A stretch of 64,000 nucleotides of DNA from Paenibacillus sp. FSL R7-0337 (lineage in GTDB: Bacteria > Bacillota > Bacilli > Paenibacillales > Paenibacillaceae), in NCBI RefSeq assembly GCF_037969875.1, contig NZ_CP150218.1, positions 3,162,001-3,226,000 on the forward strand, read 5' to 3'. The translations under genes were made by a program, and so were the position numbers. The notes under the pieces were generated by a model. That model saw nothing but the letters and a program-made list of their open reading frames with translations, was not told the origin of the DNA and searched no databases. Of this stretch, positions 18,465-29,079 are shown one piece after another. How positions within the stretch are numbered: the first letter of the stretch is position 1; each line of letters opens with the position of its first letter.

Positions 18465-19745
18465 ATGAATCTGCCAGCTTCCATTACCGCCTATCTGAAT
18501 GAGGCCGATGAACGGCTTGCGCATCACCCGAAACTGCAGCAGTTGTTCCGCAACTGCTTCCCGAACACACTGGAGACTACAACCAAGCTGCTGGAGGACG
18601 GCACGACCTTCGTGTTCACCGGCGATATTCCGGCCATGTGGCTGCGCGATTCGACGGAGCAGGTGCGGCACTATATTCCTTTTGCCAAGCATGACCCTGA
18701 ATTGCAGCGGATTCTCCGCGGCCTGATTGCCCGCCAGATGTTCTATGTGAATATTGATCCGTACACCAACGCCTTCAACGAGACGGCAAGCGACAAGCAT
18801 TACCGCGATACGGACGACTGTAACCTGAACCCGTGGATGTGGGAACGCAAATATGAGCTGGACTCCCTCTGCTTCGTCGTTCAGCTGGCTTATATGTACT
18901 GGAAGGAAGCGGAGCAGACCGATATCTTCGATGCTGCCTGCTATCAGGCGCTGACCTCGATTGTGAACACGATTGAGACCGAGCAGCGCCACGGGGAGAA
19001 GTCCCCGTACCACTTCGTCCGCCAGACGCTGAAGGATACCGAGACCTTGCAGAATGACGGCCGGGGAATGCCGGTCAACTATACGGGGATGAGCTGGTCG
19101 GGCTTCCGCCCAAGCGATGATAGCTGCGAATTCGGCTACAACATTCCTTCGAATATGTTCGCTGTGGTTATTCTGGGATATATTGGCGAGATGGCAACTG
19201 AGGTATATAAGGATGAGCGGCTGGCAGCCAGAGCGGCGAAGCTCCGCAAAGATATCGACTTCGGCATCCGTACCTACGGCATCGTAACCCATCCGAAATA
19301 CGGCAGAATCTACGCCTATGAGACAGATGGCTACGGCAACTACTCACTGATGGACGATGCCGGAACCCCGGGGCTGATCTCTATTCCTTATATTGGGTAT
19401 GTTGGCGTGGAGGATGAGATCTATCAGAATACCCGCCGGTTCGCGCTCAGCTTCGACAACCCGTTCTATTTCGAGGGCAAGCACGCCAAGGGCATCGGCA
19501 GTCCGCATACGCCGGGCGGTTATGTGTGGCATATGGCGCTATCCATGCAGGCACTGACGGCGGATAACGATGAGGAGATCAAGGAGCTGATCGATATGCT
19601 GATCCGGACCGATGCCGATACCGGCTATATGCACGAAGGCTTCCACCCGGATGATCCGGCTGACTTCTCGCGCGAGTGGTTCGCCTGGTCCAACAGCCTG
19701 TTCGCCACGCTGATCGGCAAGGCAATGGATAAGGGGCTGGTCTAG
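18465..19745 (+). CDS. Exo-alpha-1,6-mannosidase-like protein, glycoside hydrolase family 125
   Basis: 426 residues. The (alpha/alpha)6 barrel GH125 hallmarks are present: FVFTGDIPAMWLRDSTEQV near residue 52, MFYVNIDPYTNAFNE, the SGFRPSDDSCEFGYNIPSN segment near 210, and the C-terminal YMHEGFHPDDPADFSREWF that carries a catalytic acid. Characterised members (Clostridium perfringens, Streptococcus) are metal-independent exo-alpha-1,6-mannosidases acting on N-glycan mannose. GGAGG is 8 nt before the ATG. Its presence with GH38 and GH130 is the strongest hint that the locus handles N-glycan or yeast-mannan fragments. Confidence 0.92.
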   Translation: MNLPASITAYLNEADERLAHHPKLQQLFRNCFPNTLETTTKLLEDGTTFVFTGDIPAMWLRDSTEQVRHYIPFAKHDPELQRILRGLIARQMFYVNIDPYTNAFNETASDKHYRDTDDCNLNPWMWERKYELDSLCFVVQLAYMYWKEAEQTDIFDAACYQALTSIVNTIETEQRHGEKSPYHFVRQTLKDTETLQNDGRGMPVNYTGMSWSGFRPSDDSCEFGYNIPSNMFAVVILGYIGEMATEVYKDERLAARAAKLRKDIDFGIRTYGIVTHPKYGRIYAYETDGYGNYSLMDDAGTPGLISIPYIGYVGVEDEIYQNTRRFALSFDNPFYFEGKHAKGIGSPHTPGGYVWHMALSMQALTADNDEEIKELIDMLIRTDADTGYMHEGFHPDDPADFSREWFAWSNSLFATLIGKAMDKGLV

Positions 19746-19883
19746 GGGGTAGCGGGAAATCAAACAGAACTTTCGGTTTTGCCCACTAATAGAGGAGCTA
19801 ATACTAGCAATCTGCAGAATAAAATCCCCCTGCGGTAAATAATACTGGTGTCTTATCACTTTCTGGTGGCATATCCAGCCATT

Positions 19884-20120
19884 TCTCTCTCACCGATCAG
19901 TTATATAGAGAACATTGTTGCATGTTTTGCAGGATTCTTCTACAACTTTTACTGATTGTAGTAGAGTGTTGCATTATTTGCACAAATTTCAGTACAGAGA
20001 GCAAGTTAGCGCTGACTTTGTTGTATTTCGTACAGGTTTTCGGTACAGACCGCTTCTATTGGGCAGTATTGCTGCACTTTTTGCAGGATTTCTCTAAAAA
20101 TGTTCCTGGCTGGGGAACAT
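19884..20120. repeat. Dispersed intergenic repeat, family A, long copy
   Basis: The left end (19884-19940) and the right end (20047-20120) align with one contiguous stretch at 43887-44015: both share ACATTGTTGCA/GCATTGTTGCA, TGCAGGATT, CGCTTCTAT-GGGCAGTATTG, TGCAGGATTTCTC and CTGGCTG. The copy here carries about 100 extra bases in the middle, with small inverted pairs such as CTACAA/TTGTAG and CGGT/ACCG. The rest of the 646-bp region 19746-20392 shows a terminator and a promoter-poor AT-rich stretch, no gene. Confidence 0.65.
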
Positions 20121-20190
20121 GCGGCTTATACGTCATCCCAGCAGCGCCCCTTGTATTCTGTTTTACGCATATATTTGGCCCACGTACAAT

Positions 20191-20236
20191 AAAAAAAACA
20201 AGGACCTGCTAAAACCCACAGTGTCCTTGTTTTTTC
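20191..20236. terminator. Intrinsic terminator
   Basis: ACAAGGAC (20198-20205) pairs with GTCCTTGT (20223-20230); it is flanked by A8 on the left and T5 on the right, so it can work in both directions. It lies about 450 bp after GH125 and before the small membrane protein gene. Confidence 0.8.
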
Positions 20237-20392
20237 ATACTGTCAAAAGCCTGTTGACATTAGCCAAGGTTACATAATTCATTCCCTGGAAATCAACCTT
20301 CAATAATGCCTACTGCCTTGCCCCTCAACCATAGATCATTCATAAAATTGTCCACCTAGAGTATGTATGGAAGTGGAGTGAGGTGATTAATT

Positions 20393-20797
20393 ATGCTAAA
20401 GCTGAATAGTATCAGTTGTATGTATGCTTTATTATTATTTATTGAATTGCAATTAATGGGGAACGTAAATAGATTGAGTAGGACAACTGGTTTAGATTTC
20501 GTTTTTACAAATAGATTGGTCTCAATTTTTAATATAATATTTTTTATATTAGGTACGGCTTTCTTCATTTTTTATACCAACAAGCATGTTAAAGCATCTA
20601 AATTAAATTATTTCACGGCAATTTTATGGTTGCCATACTTCGCCATTTTCGTATTTGTTTTTACCACAATATGGCCAAATGTTAATCCTGCTGAAATGGT
20701 TCCTCCAGTGCATGGACTCCTTGCTATTGGTGCTATGGTTATATATCCTTTTTATATAACTTTTATTAATTTGTTAAGTACTCTTAAATACAATTAA
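20393..20797 (+). CDS. Small four-segment membrane protein, function unknown
   Basis: 134 residues, not recognised as a known family. Four hydrophobic segments are visible: residues about 6-24, 40-62 (SIFNIIFFILGTAFFIFY), 73-93 and 108-128. GAGGTG lies 7 nt before the ATG. Codon and base use is much more AT-rich than in the flanking genes, and it stands alone between terminators, which suggests acquisition from elsewhere or low expression. No partner gene helps assign a role. Confidence 0.65.
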   Translation: MLKLNSISCMYALLLFIELQLMGNVNRLSRTTGLDFVFTNRLVSIFNIIFFILGTAFFIFYTNKHVKASKLNYFTAILWLPYFAIFVFVFTTIWPNVNPAEMVPPVHGLLAIGAMVIYPFYITFINLLSTLKYN

Positions 20798-20873
20798 TTT
20801 ATGTAGTGGAACGGCAGCACTCATTTGATCATTAATAGTTGGAGGAAATCCACCTTCCCTACTTCCCACAAGC

Positions 20874-20920
20874 AGAAAACGGCTGAGGCTCCCTTGAACT
20901 CAAGGAGGCCTCAGCCGTTT
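20874..20920 (-). terminator. Intrinsic terminator of deoC
   Basis: A 13-bp perfect stem, AAACGGCTGAGGC (20877-20889) against GCCTCAGCCGTTT (20908-20920), with TTTTCTGCT following on the minus strand, 25 bp after the deoC stop. Confidence 0.85.
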
Positions 20921-20945
20921 CTGTGTGTATTTAGCTTACTTCGGC

Positions 20946-21623
20946 TTAGTAGCCGCTCTGGCTCTGCTCGCCCTTGGCAATCGCTACGCCGCCGCTGGTT
21001 CCGATCCGGCTGGCGCCTGCGCCGATCATCACGAGGGCGTCTTCCGCGCTGCGTACACCGCCGGAGGCCTTCACGCCGATCTCAGGGCCTACCGTTGCCC
21101 GCATCAGGGCGATATCTTCCTTCGTTGCCCCGCCGGTCGAGAAGCCGGTCGAAGTCTTCACGAAGTCTGCGCCCGCTTCTACAGCAAGCTTGCAGGCACG
21201 GACCTTCTCCTCTTCAGTCAGCAGGCAGGCCTCAATGATGACCTTGGTCAGCGCTTTGCCGCGCGCGGCTTCGACTACAGCAACCATATCGCGCTTCACC
21301 AGCTCGTCATTGCCGTCCTTTAGTGCGCCGATATTAATGACCATATCCACCTCACCGGCACCGTTCGCAATGGCATCCTTCGTCTCAAAAGCCTTCGACT
21401 CAGGCGTCGATGCCCCCAGCGGGAAGCCGATTACTGTACATACCTTCACTTCCGGTGTATCCTTCAGCACGGCATGCGCCGTGGCGACCCATGCCGGATT
21501 CACACACACAGAGGCGAATTTGTAGGCTTTTGCCTCTTCAGCAAGCTTGATAATATCATCTTTACGGGCATCCGCCTTCAGCAGCGTATGATCAATAATC
21601 CCGGATATTGTAGTTTCACTCAT
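20946..21623 (-). CDS. deoC: Deoxyribose-phosphate aldolase
   Basis: 225 residues from the ATG at 21623, which has GGAGG 8 nt upstream. The class I aldolase signatures are clear: [10 protein letters not shown] at the N-terminus, [10 protein letters not shown], and the Schiff-base segment [14 protein letters not shown], with [14 protein letters not shown] near the end. It cleaves 2-deoxyribose 5-phosphate to glyceraldehyde 3-phosphate and acetaldehyde in deoxynucleoside catabolism. It stands alone here, without deoR or pyrimidine phosphorylase genes. Confidence 0.96.
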   Translation of the reverse strand: MSETTISGIIDHTLLKADARKDDIIKLAEEAKAYKFASVCVNPAWVATAHAVLKDTPEVKVCTVIGFPLGASTPESKAFETKDAIANGAGEVDMVINIGALKDGNDELVKRDMVAVVEAARGKALTKVIIEACLLTEEEKVRACKLAVEAGADFVKTSTGFSTGGATKEDIALMRATVGPEIGVKASGGVRSAEDALVMIGAGASRIGTSGGVAIAKGEQSQSGY

Positions 21624-21774
21624 GTTCAATTCCTCCATATAATCGGTAATAGATGTTCACATCCCTTGTAATCATACCAATAGTCGGACACTTTTGAAAG
21701 CTGGAGGGTATAACATCTGCTAATCCTGTATCCAATCCGGGCAGTATAGATCACACCTACCGGCCCCTATCTCC

Positions 21775-23532
21775 CTATACATTCACCTGCCGGATGGCCT
21801 CCCGCAGATCGCCCGTACTCGCGCTGACGCTCAGCGAAGCCTCATAGACTTCTTTGATACGCGCCAATTGCAGATCGGTCAGCTCACGGATCTCCCGGGT
21901 CTGCTCCGAGACCTCTCCGGCAATATCGGCCATGCTGCCCACCGCTGCCGCAACCTCCTCCGAGCCAGCGGAGAGCTGCTCCGCTGTCGCCGACACATCA
22001 ACGATCTGTCCGGCCACCTCCCGGAAGGCGGCGGAGGCCTCCAGCAGAGCAGCCTCCGCTTCGGCTGACATCCGCACCCCTTCCTTCACTTCAGCGGACG
22101 CTTCCGTCATCTGAACCCCGATGCTCGCCGAAGCCTGGCTGATATGCAACAGCAGCTCAGCCACCCGCTCGGCCGAGGCTGCGGAACCTTCTGCCAGCTT
22201 GCGCACTTCACCGGCTACGACAGTGAATCCCCTGCCGTGCTCCCCCGCACGTGCCGCTTCAATCGAGGCATTCAGCGCAAGCAGCTTTGTCTGATCCGCA
22301 GACTCCCTGATCGCAGCCAGCGCGCCCTCAATCTCATCGGTATAGCCTTGCAGCTTCAGCACGATATCCAGCGTCTCCCCGGTAGATACGGAGATCGACT
22401 TCATCTGCTGGTTCGTATGGTTCATGGCCGTCTGGGACGCCTCTGCAATGTCCAGCGCCTTGACTGCGAATTCCGAGACCGCAGCCGAGGCCTCCGAAAT
22501 ACGCGAGATGCCCAGCGCCATCTCATCCATAGCCACAGCGCTGCTCTGTGCGCCTTCCGTCTGCGAGTTAGCACCGGCATAGATATCGCTGATTCTGCCG
22601 CTCACCGTCTCACTCATCTTCAGCACATCATCGGCATTCCTGGCGAAGGTCTCGGAGGAGCCGTAGAGGCTGTCGGATGCGGTAGACACCCCGGATACCA
22701 TCCCCTTCACTCTGGCATTCAGATCCCCCGACATCTGGAGCATTGCCTGATAAGCCCTGCCAATCTCATCCCGGGAGGTGACCGGACGGGCATGCAGGAT
22801 GCGGGCAGCCCCGGCGAGATCCCCTTCGGCCATCGTGCCCGCGCTCTCTGTAATCGTCACCAGCGGACGCAAGGACCGGGAGACGAACCATGCCAGCACC
22901 GCGAGTGCGCCCAGAGACAGCGCTAGAATAATACTATAGAGCGGCAGGCTCTCCATCAGGACATTACGGGTCAGCGTACTCAGTACAGCAACATCCGTAT
23001 CAATGCCCAGCGCCCCGACCAGCTTCCCAGTGGTGTCCTTCATTGGAACGAATGCCGAGATATAATCCCCGTATTCGGGATTACTGATCAGCGGCGTGCT
23101 GGCATTCTCTCCGGCAAGTACAGCCGTAACTGCGGCCGCTGGCATATCGGTACTCTCATTAATCCCCGAAGCCAGCGGGTCTCCCTCCGGCCTGCCGTCA
23201 ATCATCAGCTGCGGCTGGCGGGCATCATCAATCCGCACAAAATATACATAACGGGCACCAATCGACTTCCGGAACTGATCCAGTTCATGGCGGAGCAACC
23301 AATACAGGTCCGACTCCTGCGGATCGGCCAGGAATTCACTGTAGCGCCCGGCATCAATCTGCGTCACATAATGGCTGGCAATACTCATGTTGTAGCTGCT
23401 GATCGTCCCTTTAACCGCTGATCCGGTGTTCACCCACTGAATGGCAGCATTGCCTGCTGTAATGCAGAGAATCACTAAAGTCATAACACAGAGAATACGG
23501 GCAATCAGTCTGGTTCGGATAAAAGAAAACAT
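21775..23532 (-). CDS. Methyl-accepting chemotaxis protein
   Basis: 585 residues. Membrane segment near 9-30, extracytoplasmic Cache-like sensor to about 190 (with YVYFVRIDD and [10 protein letters not shown]), second segment near 193-215 ([19 protein letters not shown]), HAMP to about 275, then the coiled-coil signalling domain with the conserved hairpin tip [20 protein letters not shown] near 430. GGGAAGG precedes the ATG closely. A monocistronic receptor; ligand unknown. Confidence 0.93.
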   Translation of the reverse strand: MFSFIRTRLIARILCVMTLVILCITAGNAAIQWVNTGSAVKGTISSYNMSIASHYVTQIDAGRYSEFLADPQESDLYWLLRHELDQFRKSIGARYVYFVRIDDARQPQLMIDGRPEGDPLASGINESTDMPAAAVTAVLAGENASTPLISNPEYGDYISAFVPMKDTTGKLVGALGIDTDVAVLSTLTRNVLMESLPLYSIILALSLGALAVLAWFVSRSLRPLVTITESAGTMAEGDLAGAARILHARPVTSRDEIGRAYQAMLQMSGDLNARVKGMVSGVSTASDSLYGSSETFARNADDVLKMSETVSGRISDIYAGANSQTEGAQSSAVAMDEMALGISRISEASAAVSEFAVKALDIAEASQTAMNHTNQQMKSISVSTGETLDIVLKLQGYTDEIEGALAAIRESADQTKLLALNASIEAARAGEHGRGFTVVAGEVRKLAEGSAASAERVAELLLHISQASASIGVQMTEASAEVKEGVRMSAEAEAALLEASAAFREVAGQIVDVSATAEQLSAGSEEVAAAVGSMADIAGEVSEQTREIRELTDLQLARIKEVYEASLSVSASTGDLREAIRQVNV

Positions 23533-23680
23533 GGAGGCCTTCCCTTTCGCGCATCACAATTGCGTAGTTATAGTAGGGCCATCCGAAGAAGCAATGACAA
23601 ATGTCCCTCTACCGGAAAATTTCGACAAACTTTTCAAAAACCCTTTTCCTAAGGGGGTACAAACGATAAATTTTGAACCA

Positions 23681-23730
23681 TTCAAAAAAAAGGCTGCTTC
23701 TGAAGCCCAATCGCTCCAAAAACAGCCTTC
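23681..23730 (-). terminator. Intrinsic terminator of the SulP transporter gene
   Basis: On the minus strand AAGGCTG (23729-23723) pairs with CAGCCTT (23696-23690), followed by a run of eight T, 14 bp after the SulP stop. Confidence 0.75.
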
Positions 23731-23743
23731 TGTCCTTGATCCG

Positions 23744-25198
23744 TCAATGTCCGCCCGAAGACGACAATCCAACCCGCTGCACCAGCCGGGCACTTTCTTC
23801 ATTTAGACCCGTGAGAGTGACCTTAGTACCTAGTGCCGCGTATTTGTCCATCGTCTTGGCAATAGCCCCCACCGCCGACTGATCCCACACATGGGAACGG
23901 CTGAAATCGATAATGACCTGCGCCGGATCACTGTCATACATGAATTCATTCACGAAATGGCTCGTGGTTCCGAAGAACAGCTGGCCCGATACCCGATAAG
24001 TCGTTACAGAGGCCGTAGTATGAACACTCAGCTGGAGGGAAGCGATTTTCCAGGCAAAAGACAAAGCACTCAGCAGCACGCCGAACAGCACGCCGATCGA
24101 CAGGTTATCGGTAGCTACTACTGTAACCACAGTGACCACCATGACCAGGGCATCGCTTAGCGGAACTCTCCGCAAGGAGGTCAGGGACTTCCATTCGAAG
24201 GTGCTGATGCAGACCATAATCATTACACCGACCAGTGCACCCATAGGAATCTTCTTAACGACATCACCCAACACAAGAATCAGGAACAATAGGAAGATCC
24301 CGGAGACAAAAGTGGACAAGCGTGTCCGTCCGCCCGATTTCATATTGACCATCGACTGGCCGATCATCGCGCAGCCCGCCATGCCTCCGAGGAAGCCGGT
24401 CACAATGTTGGCTAGCCCCTGCCCCTTCGCTTCCCGGTTCTTATCGCTGCCGGTGCCCGTGATATCATCAATCAGCGTGGCAGTCATCAGCGATTCCAGT
24501 AATCCGACTACCGCGAGAGAGAGCGAATACGGCAGAATAATCAGCAGCGTATCCAGCGTCAAGGGAAGGCTCGGCAGATGGAATACCGGCAGTGCCGAAG
24601 TAATAGTCCCCATATCGCCCACGGTTCTAACATCCAGCCCCAGCATAATGCTGAGTACCGAGACTACGACAATGGCGACCAGCGCTGACGGCACCGCCTT
24701 GGTGATCCGGGGAACCGTATAGATAATGACCAGCGTAAGAGCCACCAATGCGTACATGATCCAGCCCTGCCCCTCAAAATGCACCAGCTGAGCCATAAAG
24801 ATCAGAATCGCCAGCGCGTTGACAAAGCCCGTCATGACCGGCTGCGGCAGGAAGGTGATGAACCGGCCCAGCTTCAGCAGTCCCATCACAATCTGCAGGA
24901 TGCCAGCCAGCACCGTAGCCGCGAACAGATACTCAATGCCGTGCGACAACACCAGGCTGCCGACCAGGAGCGCCATCGCTCCTGTCGCCGCCGAGATCAT
25001 CCCCGGCCGCCCGCCGGCGAAGGCTGTTACAATAGCGATACAGAAGGAGGCGTACAAACCAACCATCGGGCTTACGCCAGCAAGGATGGAGAAAGCAATC
25101 GCTTCAGGAATTAAGGCAATAGCCACGGTCATGCCCGATAAAATATCACTCCGTGTGTTGGAGAACCAACCGTTGTTGTATGAGACGATTTGCTTCAA
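23744..25198 (-). CDS. SulP family inorganic anion transporter
   Basis: 484 residues. The N-terminal segment [20 protein letters not shown] and GLYASF are characteristic of SulP/SLC26 carriers; about 10-12 membrane segments follow, and a short STAS domain closes the protein ([35 protein letters not shown]). The start is a TTG at 25198 with AGGAGG 10 nt upstream. Likely sulfate or bicarbonate uptake; no neighbour settles the substrate. Confidence 0.9.
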   Translation of the reverse strand: MKQIVSYNNGWFSNTRSDILSGMTVAIALIPEAIAFSILAGVSPMVGLYASFCIAIVTAFAGGRPGMISAATGAMALLVGSLVLSHGIEYLFAATVLAGILQIVMGLLKLGRFITFLPQPVMTGFVNALAILIFMAQLVHFEGQGWIMYALVALTLVIIYTVPRITKAVPSALVAIVVVSVLSIMLGLDVRTVGDMGTITSALPVFHLPSLPLTLDTLLIILPYSLSLAVVGLLESLMTATLIDDITGTGSDKNREAKGQGLANIVTGFLGGMAGCAMIGQSMVNMKSGGRTRLSTFVSGIFLLFLILVLGDVVKKIPMGALVGVMIMVCISTFEWKSLTSLRRVPLSDALVMVVTVVTVVATDNLSIGVLFGVLLSALSFAWKIASLQLSVHTTASVTTYRVSGQLFFGTTSHFVNEFMYDSDPAQVIIDFSRSHVWDQSAVGAIAKTMDKYAALGTKVTLTGLNEESARLVQRVGLSSSGGH

Positions 25199-25239
25199 AA
25201 TTCCAGTTCCTCCTAGTGCCTGAATTTACCCTATTCAGC

Positions 25240-26316
25240 TTAACGGTATAATCCCGAAGCCTTCACTTCATTGAAGAAGGTGTTGAACTCCTCAATATTA
25301 AGCTGCTGCGCCGCATCGGACAAGGCTGTAGCCGGATCAGGATGCACCTCTACCATAATCCCGTCGGCTCCGGCAGCAAGCGCGGCCTTGGCACATGGAA
25401 TCAGGATATCCTTACGTCCAGTGGAATGGGTGACATCGACCAGCACCGGCAGATGGCATTCCTGCTTAAGAATCGGCACCGCTGAGATATCCAGCGTATT
25501 GCGCGTCGACCGCTCATAGGTTCGGATCCCGCGTTCAATCAGCATAATCTCCATATTGCCGCGGGACATAATATATTCTGCCGCATGAACGAATTCATCC
25601 AGCGTGGCGGATAGTCCGCGCTTCAGCAGCACCGGCTTATTCACTTCCCCTACCGCCTTAAGCAGCTCGAAGTTGTGCATGTTCCGCGCGCCGACCTGAA
25701 TGACATCCACATAATCCAGCGCTTCTTCAATATGCCGGGGATCGACAATCTCACTGATCGTCAAAAGCCCGTATTCACTCGCCGCTTCACGCAGAATCCG
25801 CAGGCCATCCATGCCCAGTCCCTGGAAATCATAAGGGGAGGTCCGGGGTTTGAAGGCGCCGCCGCGCATAACCTTGATGCCTGCCTTCTGCAGGGCCGCA
25901 GCTACCGTACGGGTCTGCAGCTCGCTCTCCACCGAGCAGGGGCCAGCCACCATCAGCGAGGATAATCCGCCTACAGTAACGCCGCCCGGCAGCTCAATAA
26001 CTGTATCCTCCGCATGATCTTTGCGCGCTACCAGCAGGGTCTTCTTATGCTCCGTACTTTGCAGATCAAGCGAGGCAGAGAAAATCTGCTTGAACAGCGT
26101 ACGGATGGTTCCATTCGTGAACGGCCCCTTATTGCCTGCCACCATTTTCTCCAGCATCGCCTTCTCCCGTTCAGGATCGAACTTCGGCACGCCCTGCTTC
26201 TCTTTGAGTACCCCAATCTCCTGAACGATTCCGGCACGCTCCGAGATCAGCTCCAGCAGCTGACCGTTAATCTCATCCAATCTTGCTCTCAAGTCATCCA
26301 ATTCCACATTACTCAT
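25240..26316 (-). CDS. aroA: Bifunctional chorismate mutase / DAHP synthase
   Basis: 358 residues from the ATG at 26316, which has AAAGGAG 9 nt upstream; the longer open frame back to 26445 runs into the T-box leader. An N-terminal AroQ-type chorismate mutase domain (residues 1-90, [19 protein letters not shown]) is fused to a KDO8P/DAHP synthase barrel ([44 protein letters not shown]). This AroA(G) form is the standard first enzyme of aromatic amino acid synthesis in Bacillus relatives, with the mutase domain serving in feedback inhibition. Preceded by a T-box leader. Confidence 0.95.
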   Translation of the reverse strand: MSNVELDDLRARLDEINGQLLELISERAGIVQEIGVLKEKQGVPKFDPEREKAMLEKMVAGNKGPFTNGTIRTLFKQIFSASLDLQSTEHKKTLLVARKDHAEDTVIELPGGVTVGGLSSLMVAGPCSVESELQTRTVAAALQKAGIKVMRGGAFKPRTSPYDFQGLGMDGLRILREAASEYGLLTISEIVDPRHIEEALDYVDVIQVGARNMHNFELLKAVGEVNKPVLLKRGLSATLDEFVHAAEYIMSRGNMEIMLIERGIRTYERSTRNTLDISAVPILKQECHLPVLVDVTHSTGRKDILIPCAKAALAAGADGIMVEVHPDPATALSDAAQQLNIEEFNTFFNEVKASGLYR

Positions 26317-26361
26317 TCCCAGACACTCCTTTGTGATATTAATAATTAAGGCTATGAACGA

Positions 26362-26700
26362 ACGCAAAAAGACCCCCCGCCGCAAGGGACGAGGAGCCGT
26401 GGTACCACCCTTATTTAGAGCTGAATCCAGCTGACGCATCAGCATATGGCGGAATACCTGAAGATTACCGGCCGTGGATTCATTCTGTCTTACATCCGTT
26501 AACGCAGGAAGCGGGCCACCCTACCCATACCTGCTGCAGCAGTGTACTTCAGGGACCGACTCGGAAGTGAACTTCGGCACTAAACGTCTCATGAGGGTGC
26601 TCTCAGTCTCCGGCACGCCTTCCCTGTTAAGATCCGCTATGAAGTGCTTACTCTCTTCGTCATTGTCATTACAAGGTATATCAGTGCTCTTATGCACCAG
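26362..26700 (-). promoter_or_regulatory. T-box riboswitch leader of the DAHP synthase gene
   Basis: The minus strand carries the T-box core AAGGGTGGTACCACG (plus 26398-26412), then a GC-rich hairpin and TTTTT (plus 26366-26370), the antiterminator/terminator layout. Upstream is a long structured region with AGAGAGTAAGCAC and a GAGACTGAGAGCACC stretch typical of stem I. Uncharged tRNA for an aromatic amino acid should allow readthrough. I could not fix the specifier codon; a UAC at 26546-26544 is one candidate (Tyr). Confidence 0.85.
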
Positions 26701-26802
26701 TTTCTGCTATCTTAATCAAAAAGACTTCCAGATGCAAGATAGTTCAGCACTGCATTGCAGCTTTAACTCAGTAATGTGATTATTTTGTGAAGAGCTGACT
26801 GC

Positions 26803-29079
26803 TTATTCCTGTTCCGCAAAAAATTTCCCGATTACTTTGTCAATGCTGTCGCTTCTCAGCGGCTTGCTGATATATTCGTCCATCCCTGCTTCGAGGCATA
26901 GCTCCCGGTCGCCCTTAAGCGCGTTGGCCGTCACTGCAACAATGACCGGCTGCTGGTCTGCCCGCTGCTCTGCCCTGATGGCAGCTGTAGCCTCCAAGCC
27001 GTTCATCCCGGGCATCTGCACATCCATGAAGATCAGATCATAGCCGTGCCGGACCGCCATATCGACTGCCTGCCGCCCGTCCTCGGCCACATCGACAGCG
27101 AAGCCGCGCTTCTCCAGGATTTTGCGCAGGACGATCTGATTGATCACATTGTCCTCGGCTACCAGAATATGCAGGGACCGGCCTGCTGATTGTGGCTCCG
27201 GCACGTTCCCCTCCGTCCCGTCAGCCGGAAGTGCCTGCGCTTCTGTCCGGAGGACCACGGTGAACACAAAGGTCGCCCCTTGCTCGGCCGCTGTATCCAG
27301 ATAGATCCCTCCGCCCATCCGCTCGGCCAATTGCTTGCTGATTGCCAGCCCCAGACCGGTGCCTTCTCCCTGGCGGCCCCTGAAATGCTCCAGCTGATAG
27401 AACGGCTCGAACAAGCGGCTGCGGGCCTCCTCAGGAATGCCGCTTCCCGTATCCGCCACGGTGAACTGGAGCGTTACTCCTGCCGGGCCATCGGCAATGC
27501 GCTTTACGCCTACCTTTACCCCGCCGGTACAGGTGAACTTCACAGCATTGCCGGCCAGATTGAGCAGGATCTGCTTCAGCCGCTCCCCGTCCCCGATCAG
27601 CCGCTGCGGCACATCCGGCCCGCTCTCCACGCTAAGGGTCAGCCCTTTGCGCTCCGCCTTGAGCTGAAGCAGCTCCAGCGCGGAATCCATACAGTGCCGG
27701 AGAATGAACGGCTCATCTTGGAGTGAGATTTTGCCTGCCTCAATCTTGGACAGATCGAGAATGTCGTTGATGATATTGAGCAGGGATTCGCCGCTCTGGC
27801 GGATAATTTCCAGGAACTCCCGCTGCTGCGAACCTGGCTCACTGCTCTCCAGCAGCAGGTCGGTCATCCCGATCACCCCGTTCATCGGGGTACGGATTTC
27901 GTGGCTCATCATGGCCAGGAACTCACTTTTGGCGCGGTTCGTATTCTCTGCGGTCTCCTTGGCAATCATCAGCTGCTTCTGCTCGGTAATATCCTTGACG
28001 ATAATATAAAAGCCTACGGTAGACTGGTTGATAATAATCGGTGCAAGGGTGGTCAGAACCTCCACAGAATGCCCGTCCTTATGCCAGATCAGGTTGATAT
28101 CCTGTCCCGCGGAGCCGCTCTGCCAGCGGGGACCGATTACATTCTGCAACTGGCGCTCGCCTATTATCCGGCTGACACTCAAGCCCACCATCTCAGCGAT
28201 CGTATACCCTGTCAGCCGTACCGCCTGTTCATTCCCGTTAATAATATGGCCTTTCAGGTCCAGCGATATGATCGCGTCATGATTATATTTCTTCAGCGAG
28301 GTATACCGCTCGACCGACTCCTGAAGCTTCTGCTCCACAATCTTGCGCCGGGTCACATCGCGGCCGACAGCCAGCACCCCGCGCTCCCCGCCATCTTCCA
28401 CCGTTCTCAGGGAGAACTCAATCCAGATATATTGGCCGTTCGCATGTAAGATCCGCAGCTGGACATCAGGCGAGTCAGCCATCTGCTGCGCACTGATTAA
28501 GGCCAGATCCTCAGAGTGAACCAGTCTGCTGTTGTCCTGGCCGATCAGCTCCTCCGGTCTATACCCGAGCACCTCTTCTACTGAAGGGGAGCAATAGCGA
28601 CAGACTGAACCCGGCGCCGTATAGTAGACAATGTCCCTGATGTTGCCGGCAATCAGCTGGTACAGCCGCTCAGGTGTCCCGGGGAGTGCCTCCGCCGGTG
28701 CCGCAAGCGGCCTTCCGGCCAAGTGAACAATATAATACAGCCCTTCTCCCGTCGAAGGTTCGCTTACCCTCGCCACATGCAGCAGCACCGGAACGGCAGA
28801 GCCGTCCGCATGGCGCAGCTTGATTTCGGCTTCAAAAAAAGGGGCTGCTCCGCTCCTAAGGCTCCCCATCCTGTAACTATGTATGTGCAAGCTATCTTCA
28901 TCCCAGAACGCTGTGAAGCTGTGTCCCAGCAACTGTTCTTCGGAATATCCCAGTAAGAGGGTTACCGCCGGATTCACTTTCATCCATTCTTCAGCCATGG
29001 AGAGAAAGGCTACTCCGGCAGTTCCTGTCTTAAATGCCTGTTCAAATGGAGAAGACGTCTCCGTATGCTGCCCTAGCAT
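26803..29079 (-). CDS. Hybrid sensor histidine kinase with three PAS domains and receiver
   Basis: About 758 residues, no membrane segment. PAS domains lie at roughly 12-125, 140-250 and 260-370; the HisKA phosphoacceptor is FLAMMSHEIRTPMNGVIGM near 390; the ATPase domain has NLAGNAVKFT and DTGSGIPEEARSRLF; a C-terminal receiver (640-755) has the phospho-Asp in DLIFMDVQMPGMNG. I prefer the ATG at 29079; a GTG at 29088 is possible and both have weak ribosome sites. It lies 200 bp downstream of a single-domain response regulator on the same strand, which may be its partner. Signal unknown; PAS domains suggest a cytosolic redox or ligand cue. Confidence 0.92.
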   Translation of the reverse strand: MLGQHTETSSPFEQAFKTGTAGVAFLSMAEEWMKVNPAVTLLLGYSEEQLLGHSFTAFWDEDSLHIHSYRMGSLRSGAAPFFEAEIKLRHADGSAVPVLLHVARVSEPSTGEGLYYIVHLAGRPLAAPAEALPGTPERLYQLIAGNIRDIVYYTAPGSVCRYCSPSVEEVLGYRPEELIGQDNSRLVHSEDLALISAQQMADSPDVQLRILHANGQYIWIEFSLRTVEDGGERGVLAVGRDVTRRKIVEQKLQESVERYTSLKKYNHDAIISLDLKGHIINGNEQAVRLTGYTIAEMVGLSVSRIIGERQLQNVIGPRWQSGSAGQDINLIWHKDGHSVEVLTTLAPIIINQSTVGFYIIVKDITEQKQLMIAKETAENTNRAKSEFLAMMSHEIRTPMNGVIGMTDLLLESSEPGSQQREFLEIIRQSGESLLNIINDILDLSKIEAGKISLQDEPFILRHCMDSALELLQLKAERKGLTLSVESGPDVPQRLIGDGERLKQILLNLAGNAVKFTCTGGVKVGVKRIADGPAGVTLQFTVADTGSGIPEEARSRLFEPFYQLEHFRGRQGEGTGLGLAISKQLAERMGGGIYLDTAAEQGATFVFTVVLRTEAQALPADGTEGNVPEPQSAGRSLHILVAEDNVINQIVLRKILEKRGFAVDVAEDGRQAVDMAVRHGYDLIFMDVQMPGMNGLEATAAIRAEQRADQQPVIVAVTANALKGDRELCLEAGMDEYISKPLRSDSIDKVIGKFFAEQE

